This document shows positions 58,735-64,000 of a stretch of 64,000 nucleotides of DNA, in pieces. Source of the stretch: JAVBOW01 sp031550615 (GTDB taxonomy: Bacteria > Bacteroidota > Bacteroidia > Bacteroidales > Rikenellaceae). Position 1 is the stretch's first letter, and each line of letters begins with the position of its first letter. The stretch covers positions 36,419-100,418 of the forward strand of contig JAVBOL010000025.1 in assembly GCA_031550615.1 (NCBI GenBank), given 5' to 3'. The notes under the pieces are model-generated. The model had not been told where the DNA came from. It saw nothing but the letters and a program-made list of their open reading frames with translations, and ran no database searches. The translations under genes were made by a program, and so were the position numbers.

Positions 58735-59741
58735 ACCACCCTGCGGTTACGCATTATAACGATGACCACCACCGGTATGCCCACCAGGGCGGTGACGGTG
58801 TTGATCGGCAGGGTCACGTCGCTGCCCGGCATCTGTGAGGCTATGTCGCACAGCAGCATCGCCGCAGCGCCCAGCAGCATCGAGGCGGGCATCAGCACCT
58901 TGTGGTCGGCCTGCATGAAGAGCATGCGGCAGAGGTGCGGCACGGCGATGCCTATAAACCCGATAGGCCCGCAAAACGCCGTCACGGTGCCAGCCAGAAG
59001 CGTCGTGGCGGCGAATATCGCAAGGCGGATGCGCCCCACGTCGCTACCCATCGTACGGGCGTAATTCTCACCCAGCAGCAGCAGGTTGAGCGGTTTTATC
59101 AGCAGTATCGACAGGGTGAGCCCCGCCGCCACGATTGGCGTCAGGATGGCCAGTTGAGCTGACGACACGCCGCCCAGGTTGCCCATGGTCCAGACCACGA
59201 ACGATTTGACGTTGCCCTCGGGGCTGAAATATTGCAGCAGCTCGACCAGCGCCGAGGCCGCGCTGCCGAACATCATGCCCAGGATAAGGACGGCCATAAT
59301 ATCCTTCAGACGCGCTGAAACGGCCATTACGACCGTCAGTATGAGCGCCCCGCCGATCCATGCCGCGCCCACCATGCCGATGTCGCGCACCGCGCCGGAC
59401 GCCGTGCCCAGCAGCGGCAGACCCATCAGGAAGAGCGCCACCCCGAGGCTTGCGCCCGAGCTGACCCCTAATACGTACGGCCCTGCCAGGGGGTTGCGGA
59501 AAAGGGTCTGCATCTGCAGCCCGGCAGCCGAGAGCGCCGCCCCGGCCAGCAGAGCGACCAGCGCCTTGGGCAGCCTGAAACGCAGCACTATCGCCGAGAG
59601 TACTTCGTCGCCGCCCTGGCCGGTGATAGCCGCCCACACTTCGCGAAGTGGCACCATCGTCGACCCCACAGCCACGTCGGCGGCAAAGAGCGCGACCACG
59701 GCGAGGGCCATCAGCGTGAAATATGTCCCCCGGCGTTTCAT
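58731..59741 (-). CDS. FecCD/BtuC family ABC permease
   Basis: A 336-residue inner-membrane permease with about ten helices of the BtuC fold. Family blocks are visible: L-R-L-P-K-A-L-V-A-L-L-A-G-A-A-L near the start, N-P-L-A-G-P-Y-V-L-G-V-S-S-G-A-S-L, and the ATPase-coupling G-P-I-G-F-I-G-I-A-V-P-H near the C-terminus. It overlaps its neighbours on both sides by four bases. Confidence 0.95.
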   Translation of the reverse strand: MKRRGTYFTLMALAVVALFAADVAVGSTMVPLREVWAAITGQGGDEVLSAIVLRFRLPKALVALLAGAALSAAGLQMQTLFRNPLAGPYVLGVSSGASLGVALFLMGLPLLGTASGAVRDIGMVGAAWIGGALILTVVMAVSARLKDIMAVLILGMMFGSAASALVELLQYFSPEGNVKSFVVWTMGNLGGVSSAQLAILTPIVAAGLTLSILLIKPLNLLLLGENYARTMGSDVGRIRLAIFAATTLLAGTVTAFCGPIGFIGIAVPHLCRMLFMQADHKVLMPASMLLGAAAMLLCDIASQMPGSDVTLPINTVTALVGIPVVVIVIMRNRRVV

Positions 59742-60880
59742 TTAAGGTGGCGGTAATATATGAAGGTGTGGCCGTGCGCCGTTTCCGGGTGGAGTATGGC
59801 CACCAGGTCGCGCAGTATGAGGTTGGGGTAGACCGCTCCCGACTCCCAGAAATCGCTGCCACCGCCCGGGGTGGAGCGCAGGTTGTTGTTCCATACGTTG
59901 CCTTTGAGCACCGGCGGTACGGCGGCGAACGAGGGGTTCTGCGCGCGCAACTCATCGAGCGACGAGGCGTCGTTGGGGTTGAGCCAGAAATCCGAGCGGT
60001 TACAATATATATATGCCGTTTCGCCGTTTATGGCGCGGCTCTGTCCGCCTGGCAAACCCGCCCCCGCGCACGCATATTCCGCCCCCGCGTCGCGCAACAG
60101 ACAGGCCATGTAGCTCTGGTCGCCCGGCACGAACCATGTGTCGCGCCACGGGGCGTTGAGCATCACCACCGGTCGTGTGGTCGTATTTCGGGCCGATTCG
60201 GCGGAGGCCAGGTAATCTTCGCGTACGGCGTCGAATATTTCGATGGCGCGTTCGCGGCAATCCATCACTTCGCCCATCGCCACGATCCATTCGGCTTTGC
60301 CGAGCGGGGTGGGCTCGAGGTACTCGCCGAGCGTGATGACCGGGACGCCCATTTCGTGCAGTTTATCGTAGACCGGCAGCCGCTCGCCCGCCACGCTGTA
60401 CATGAATACCGCCGAAGGGCGCATCACGGCCAGCATCTCATAGTTTATGTTGCCCTCGTAACCGGCATCCTCGACCAATCCTCGCCCGGCGCGGTTTTTA
60501 AGCGAATCGTTGGTTATGTAGCGCAGTCCCGACACGGCGCAAACGTTGTCGATGCGCCCCAACGCGTCCAGGAACGCGGTGTGCGACGAGGACATACAGG
60601 CCACTTTATCCACGGGAGCTGCGATCACCTCGCCCTCGAATCCCTTCGGCGGACGCTCGCCGCCGCGCGAGATGAATACCCACCGGTCGACGTTTTGCGC
60701 CCCCTGCCACGGGTTTTTTATCCGGATAACCGAACTTCGCTCCCCGGCGGTGTATATCCCGAAACCTTCGGCGCAGACCGGGGTGTAGATCGCCTCTCCG
60801 GGCTCGAAACCACTGCGCGAAGCGCTCCCGCACCCGCAAAGCATGACTGCCGCCAGGGCTGCGCATATCAGCCGGGTCAT
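59738..60880 (-). CDS. ABC importer substrate-binding lipoprotein (FepB/BtuF-like)
   Basis: A 380-residue lipoprotein; ATG at 60880 overlaps the previous stop (ATGA). The lipobox is L-C-G-C near residue 17. Two lobes joined by a rigid helix fit the class III binding-protein fold for siderophores, heme or cobalamin; A-V-M-R-P-S-A-V-F and V-I-T-L-G-E-Y-L-E-P-T-P-L-G-K-A-E-W are typical blocks. Partner of the permease and ATPase. No cobalamin riboswitch was found upstream, which leans slightly towards an iron chelate. Confidence 0.92.
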   Translation of the reverse strand: MTRLICAALAAVMLCGCGSASRSGFEPGEAIYTPVCAEGFGIYTAGERSSVIRIKNPWQGAQNVDRWVFISRGGERPPKGFEGEVIAAPVDKVACMSSSHTAFLDALGRIDNVCAVSGLRYITNDSLKNRAGRGLVEDAGYEGNINYEMLAVMRPSAVFMYSVAGERLPVYDKLHEMGVPVITLGEYLEPTPLGKAEWIVAMGEVMDCRERAIEIFDAVREDYLASAESARNTTTRPVVMLNAPWRDTWFVPGDQSYMACLLRDAGAEYACAGAGLPGGQSRAINGETAYIYCNRSDFWLNPNDASSLDELRAQNPSFAAVPPVLKGNVWNNNLRSTPGGGSDFWESGAVYPNLILRDLVAILHPETAHGHTFIYYRHLK

Positions 60881-61188
60881 ATCAGCAGGTCGACACATAG
60901 AAGCAATAATATTGGGAAATAGCCGATCTGGCCCGAGATCACGATACCCACCGCCACCAGCAGATAGAGCAGCGGAATGAGCGCCAGCGCGCGCTGGCGC
61001 GAGTCGAGGTTTTTAAAGTTGCGCAGTCCCGCGATGCATTCCGCCCTACGCGCGTAAACATACCACAGCATCACCGCCACGACGGGCCATGGCATCACCT
61101 GAGGCCATATGCGTCCGATCAGGGCACAGGCCACGATCAGGCCCGCCTGCCATGCGATAAGTTCGCGTTTTGATTGCTGTGGCGCCAT
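60877..61188 (-). CDS. small inner-membrane protein leading the ABC importer operon
   Basis: A 103-residue protein from ATG at 61188 with a basic N-terminus (Q-Q-S-K-R-E) and three hydrophobic helices (about 12-29, 32-43 and 70-100). The basic loop R-N-F-K-N-L-D-S-R-Q-R should face the cytoplasm. It overlaps the binding-protein gene by four bases, so it is translated with the importer. I do not recognise the family. Confidence 0.6.
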   Translation of the reverse strand: MAPQQSKRELIAWQAGLIVACALIGRIWPQVMPWPVVAVMLWYVYARRAECIAGLRNFKNLDSRQRALALIPLLYLLVAVGIVISGQIGYFPILLLLCVDLLI

Positions 61189-61203
61189 TTTTTTATTTTC
61201 CCG

Positions 61204-61211
61204 CAAAGATA
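61204..61211 (-). promoter_or_regulatory. -7 box for the ABC importer operon
   Basis: TATCTTTG on the minus strand, 15 bases before ATG 61188. Its -33 region falls within the heptamer repeat at 61223. Confidence 0.55.
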
Positions 61212-61222
61212 GGGAAAATGAG

Positions 61223-61320
61223 TTATGAATTATTAATTATGAATTATGAATTGAGGGATTGTGGGCCCCGGGTGGCCCGGGATGCCAAATTTCATAATTC
61301 ATAATTCATAATTCATAATT
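61223..61320. repeat. inverted tandem heptamer repeat between divergent promoters
   Basis: Left arm: four units of TTATGAA (one reads TTATTAA), 61223-61250. Right arm: four units of TTCATAA, 61291-61318. The arms are about 30 bases long and inversely complementary. The 38-base centre holds GGGCCCCGGG and GGCCCGGG palindromes. The arrangement could form a large cruciform and covers the -33 regions of both flanking promoters. Confidence 0.85.
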
Positions 61321-61328
61321 TAATTTTT

Positions 61329-61336
61329 TACCTTTG
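61329..61336 (+). promoter_or_regulatory. -7 box for the aminotransferase gene
   Basis: TACCTTTG, 61 bases before ATG 61398, directly right of the heptamer repeat. Confidence 0.6.
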
Positions 61337-61397
61337 CAGTTCGGGATTTAAACTTTTTGTTAAAAATCCGGCATTAATACACGAATATCAAACACCT

Positions 61398-62597
61398 ATG
61401 CCCAACATATCACAGCGCGGGATACAATTGCCCGCTTCGCCCATACGCCGCCTCGTCCCTTACGCCGAGGCTGCCAAGCGCAAAGGTCTGCGTGTGCTGC
61501 ACCTCAACATCGGCCAGCCCGACATCCGCACCCCGCAGAGCGCGGTAGACGCCGTACACGCCTGTGCTGATCCGGTTTGGGAATATTCGCACTCGGCGGG
61601 TAACGAAAGCTACCGCCAGGCACTCGCGCAATATTATAAGGGCGTGGGCATCGACGTGACCAGCAGCGAGATACTGGCTACGGTAGGCGGGTCGGAAGCC
61701 ATAATCATGGCGATGAGCGTCTGCATGGAACAGGGCGAGGAGGTGCTCATCCCCGAGCCTTTCTACGCCAACTACTTCACCTTCGCCATGGAGGCCGGGG
61801 TGGTGGTCAAGCCCATCCCTTCGCGCATCGACAATGATTTCGCCCTGCCTCCTATCGCCGACTTCGAGAACCATATAACCCCGCGCACCCGCGCCATACT
61901 GATCTGCAACCCCAACAACCCGACGGGCTACCTTTACAGTAAGGAGGAATTGGAGCAACTGCGCGACATAGTGGAGCGTTACGACCTTTTTCTCTTCTCT
62001 GACGAGGTTTACCGCGAATTCTGCTACGACGGCGCCGAGCATCATTCGGCCATGAACCTGCGGGGGATAGAGCAGAACGTGGTGATGATCGACTCGGTGT
62101 CGAAGCGCTACTCGATGTGCGGGGTCCGCCTCGGGGCGATGGTCTCGCACAATGCCGAGGTTATCGCCGCCGCCATGAAAATAGCCCAGGCGCGCCTTTC
62201 CCCGCCCCTGCTGGCCCAGGTGGCCGCCGAAGCGGCGATCAACACCCCCGCCGAATATTTCGAGCAGGTCAACCACGAATACACCCTGCGCCGCAACTGC
62301 ATCGTAGGGCTGCTGAACCGGATCCCGGGCGTGTACAGCCCCACCCCGCGAGGAGCGTTCTACACCATCGCCCGTCTGCCGGTGGACGACGCCGACCGCT
62401 TCGCCCAATGGATGCTGGAGGAGTTTTCCTTTAAGGGCTGCACGGTGATGGTCGCCCCCGCATCGGGATTCTACGCCTCACCCAAGCTCGGCCGCGACCA
62501 GGTGCGCATCGCCTACGTTATCAACCGCGAAGACCTGACCCTGGCTGCCGAATGCCTCGCCGAGGCACTGAAGGTCTACCCTGGCCGCAAAATTTAA
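61398..62597 (+). CDS. class I/II PLP aminotransferase (aspartate/aromatic type)
   Basis: A 399-residue fold-type I aminotransferase. Blocks: N-I-G-Q-P-D-I near residue 37, C-N-P-N-N-P-T-G-Y near 173, S-D-E-V-Y-R-E-F near 203, and the PLP lysine Lys236 in S-V-S-K-R-Y. The Arg that binds the substrate carboxylate is in V-R-I-A-Y near the C-terminus. It most likely transfers amino groups between aspartate or another amino acid and 2-oxoglutarate; the amino acid is not certain. Confidence 0.92.
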   Translation: MPNISQRGIQLPASPIRRLVPYAEAAKRKGLRVLHLNIGQPDIRTPQSAVDAVHACADPVWEYSHSAGNESYRQALAQYYKGVGIDVTSSEILATVGGSEAIIMAMSVCMEQGEEVLIPEPFYANYFTFAMEAGVVVKPIPSRIDNDFALPPIADFENHITPRTRAILICNPNNPTGYLYSKEELEQLRDIVERYDLFLFSDEVYREFCYDGAEHHSAMNLRGIEQNVVMIDSVSKRYSMCGVRLGAMVSHNAEVIAAAMKIAQARLSPPLLAQVAAEAAINTPAEYFEQVNHEYTLRRNCIVGLLNRIPGVYSPTPRGAFYTIARLPVDDADRFAQWMLEEFSFKGCTVMVAPASGFYASPKLGRDQVRIAYVINREDLTLAAECLAEALKVYPGRKI

Positions 62598-62660
62598 CCC
62601 CGCGCGACCGGTTTTACCGCTGTGCCGCAGGAAAAAAAGATTAAAAAATCGTTGCAAGGC

Positions 62661-62690
62661 TTGCGAAGAATAAAAAAATTTCTACCTTTG
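62661..62690 (+). promoter_or_regulatory. tRNA-Pro promoter
   Basis: TTG at 62661-62663, 19 bases, TACCTTTG at 62683-62690. Confidence 0.72.
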
Positions 62691-62705
62691 CACTCTCTAA
62701 AAGTT

Positions 62706-62780
62706 CGGGGTGTAGCTCAGCCCGGTTAGAGTACACGTCTGGGGGGCGTGTGGTCGTACGTTCGAATCGTATCACCCCGA
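62706..62780 (+). tRNA. tRNA-Pro (GGG anticodon)
   Basis: A 75-base cloverleaf: acceptor CGGGGTG/CACCCCG, anticodon stem CACGT/GCGTG around loop CTGGGGG, so the anticodon is GGG. T-arm has GTTCGAAT. CCA is not encoded. A strong terminator follows eight bases later. The DNA beyond it is clearly poorer in GC. Confidence 0.95.
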
Positions 62781-62787
62781 CTAGCCG

Positions 62788-62827
62788 AAAGACCTTAATA
62801 ATCAGTCGATTATTAAGGTCTTTTTCT
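62788..62827 (+). terminator. terminator after tRNA-Pro
   Basis: Perfect 15-base stem (62788-62802 with 62809-62823), 6-base loop and T-run. Confidence 0.95.
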
Positions 62828-63018
62828 TTGAATTTAACGGCCGCGTTGACTCTTCGTTCCCTTTTAATGAAACAATAATGAAACATTCATAGCGAACAGA
62901 AGTAAACAAAACAAATACTTTAGGAATGCTATCGCATATGTATGCTCCTAAAATGACACCCATTATCCTTTGGCCACATCCGTTAAGCCGTGTTCTAGGT
63001 TCAAGCTCTATTCAAAGA

Positions 63019-63068
63019 CAACAATAAGCGAAGGAGTTACGATGTCGTAACTCCTTCGTTTATTGTTG
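63019..63068. terminator. 24-base inverted repeat, possible terminator of the lipoprotein gene
   Basis: Arms 63019-63042 and 63045-63068 pair over 24 bases with one G-T, around TG. It lies 39 bases after the stop of the leftward lipoprotein gene. The run after it on the minus strand is weak (TCTTTG), so it could be a protein site instead. Confidence 0.55.
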
Positions 63069-63072
63069 ACTG

Positions 63073-63091
63073 TTGCACACAATTTGCACAC
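63073..63091 (+). repeat. two TTGCACAC direct repeats
   Basis: TTGCACAC at 63073-63080 and 63084-63091, spaced 3 bases (11-base period, one helical turn). Spacing suits cooperative protein binding, for example recombinase arm sites. Confidence 0.4.
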
Positions 63092-63106
63092 GACTCACGA
63101 AATAGA

Positions 63107-63931
63107 TTATTTAAACTCGATACCTGCTTTCAGTAAGGCATTCTCCAGAAAATCAGCATTTTCTAAAGTGAATTTGTATTCGCTAGTAGAATATGACCCC
63201 GCAGTTGCGATAAATTTTAGTGCCCCGCCTTCCAGCAAGAGCTGTCTCAATGCACCAATATTGCCGGTACCATCATTTACCGAGGTATCGCCACTGTCAG
63301 AATTCCAGGCACGAATTGTATATTCTTTATTATTTGTGTCTCGTGCTTTAAAAATAACCGTTCCCTCTCCTTTTATAGGATGATTACGAGCGTATTCATA
63401 TAACTGAATCCTAATGCTCTGATTGTCTATTAAAAATCTTACTCTTAAATTCGAGTTTGTTGTAGCAGAATTACTGAACGTCCCTAGCAATTCTGTTGAC
63501 ACATAGGCCTTTTTTGTCTTTTCGCCAAAGTCATCCACATAATAACCAATTTCCCAAACCCCTAAATTATCAATATTGGCTAGTCGGACACTATCTCTTC
63601 TGTGCTTTTCTATTGCCGCTAACTCTTCTTGTATTTTAGGTTGAATTTCTCCCTGTAATTTCGATAAATAAGATAATTGCGCCGATTCGGGATGCTTGCT
63701 TTTTAATGACTCTATGTACTGATTCGCCAGTATATATTGTTTCGAAGAGTATGCATTCTTAGCAAGATTTACTAACCGGTCTTCCCCATTTTTTAGATCA
63801 TCTATTTCTTCACGGAGATTTTCAATAACAAGGTTTAGAGAATCGCATTTGGAAATTGCAGCATCGTATTTCTGTTCTGATATACCGCACCCAACCAATA
63901 ACGAGCAGAGAATAATTATAGACTTCTTCAT
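63107..63931 (-). CDS. AT-rich lipoprotein with coiled coil, family not recognised
   Basis: A 274-residue lipoprotein from ATG 63931, with lipobox L-V-G-C near residue 15 followed by G-I-S-E. Residues about 20-50 form a short coiled coil (S-L-N-L-V-I-E-N-L-R-E-E-I). A charged helical segment follows to about 115. A beta-rich C-terminal domain starts at V-W-E-I-G-Y-Y-V-D-D-F-G-E-K and ends near 274. Codon use is AT-rich, unlike every other gene here, which suggests recent transfer. No function assigned. Confidence 0.75.
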   Translation of the reverse strand: MKKSIIILCSLLVGCGISEQKYDAAISKCDSLNLVIENLREEIDDLKNGEDRLVNLAKNAYSSKQYILANQYIESLKSKHPESAQLSYLSKLQGEIQPKIQEELAAIEKHRRDSVRLANIDNLGVWEIGYYVDDFGEKTKKAYVSTELLGTFSNSATTNSNLRVRFLIDNQSIRIQLYEYARNHPIKGEGTVIFKARDTNNKEYTIRAWNSDSGDTSVNDGTGNIGALRQLLLEGGALKFIATAGSYSTSEYKFTLENADFLENALLKAGIEFK

Positions 63932-64000
63932 AATCAAATTGTTTTAATCATTTTACGTAGATACAATTACTATTGGTTAGCTCCATTTACTGATAGCTTT

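Larger units (their letters stand above)
62828..63106. other. AT-rich non-coding interval after tRNA-Pro
   Basis: About 280 bases without a credible gene. Base composition falls well below the rest of the window. It contains the 24-base inverted repeat at 63019 and two TTGCACAC direct repeats at 63073. It may be the junction of an element inserted beside tRNA-Pro, but no integrase is in view. Confidence 0.5.

Noticed and set aside
61223..61320. Possible CRISPR array
   Set aside because: Units are 7 bases, contiguous and inverted; there are no spacers and no cas genes.
61189..61400. Cobalamin riboswitch ahead of the ABC importer
   Set aside because: The leader before ATG 61188 is too short and no B12-box-like sequence was seen.
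62641..62886. 81-codon frame covering tRNA-Pro
   Set aside because: It translates the tRNA antisense strand (R-F-E-R-T-T-T-R-P-P), a known annotation artefact.

Overview
The window looks like a GC-rich (roughly 58-60%) chromosomal segment from a member of the Bacteroidales, most probably Alistipes or a close relative in the Rikenellaceae. The signs are a SusC/SusD pair under a hybrid two-component regulator, many lipoproteins, Bacteroidota-type promoters (TTTG or TTG, about 19-20 bases, then TAnnTTTG), a GldH-type lipoprotein beside a PSP1-domain protein, a flavodoxin/DUF2023 pair, and MqnA of the futalosine menaquinone route. The genus is an inference from gene content and base composition.

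Layout. 1-3549: the tail of an ABC ATPase, a DUF2400-type protein, TrmN6, a DUF4831 protein, an AlkD-like protein and MscL. 3658-25452: a pectin-type polysaccharide utilisation locus (PUL). It holds a GH28-like protein; a leftward sulfatase-PL10-GH105 operon; a leftward hybrid sensor/AraC regulator; and a rightward operon of a beta-propeller protein, SusC, SusD, an oligogalacturonate-lyase-like propeller, a surface glycan-binding lipoprotein, and a PL1 pectate lyase fused to a degenerate formylglycine-generating-enzyme-like domain. The expected flow is surface cleavage by lyases, capture by the binding lipoprotein and SusD, import through SusC, then periplasmic trimming by GH105, the GH28-like enzyme and the sulfatase, with oligosaccharide sensed by the hybrid regulator. 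25561-46556: housekeeping genes (tRNA-Met, flavodoxin, murA, lipid kinase, apbE, nfeD, rpsO-pnp, a TPR lipoprotein, MATE pump, PSP1/gldH/trmB, deoC, an outer-membrane barrel with a small secreted partner, corA, mqnA). 46819-52587: a tightly packed leftward operon kbl-lrp-queD-polA-dtd-mazG. 52683-62597: a glycosyltransferase, pgk, a small secreted protein, a KamA-like radical SAM protein, rpsT, tRNA-Glu, an iron/cobalamin-type ABC importer and an aminotransferase. 62706-64000: tRNA-Pro followed by visibly AT-rich DNA with a lone lipoprotein gene, possibly the edge of an acquired segment.

The most unusual signal is a family of four dispersed intergenic elements of 121-122 bp (28058-28178, 36196-36317, 46584-46705, 55001-55121). 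All lie in the same orientation. They share a nested palindromic fold and show compensatory base changes between copies, which points to a conserved structured element. It could be a non-coding RNA or a small palindromic mobile repeat. Other notable items are the PL1/FGE-like fusion lacking the FGE cysteines, a MurA with Asp in place of the fosfomycin-target Cys, a heptamer inverted repeat between divergent promoters, and a Gly/Arg/Asn-rich tail on the PSP1 protein.
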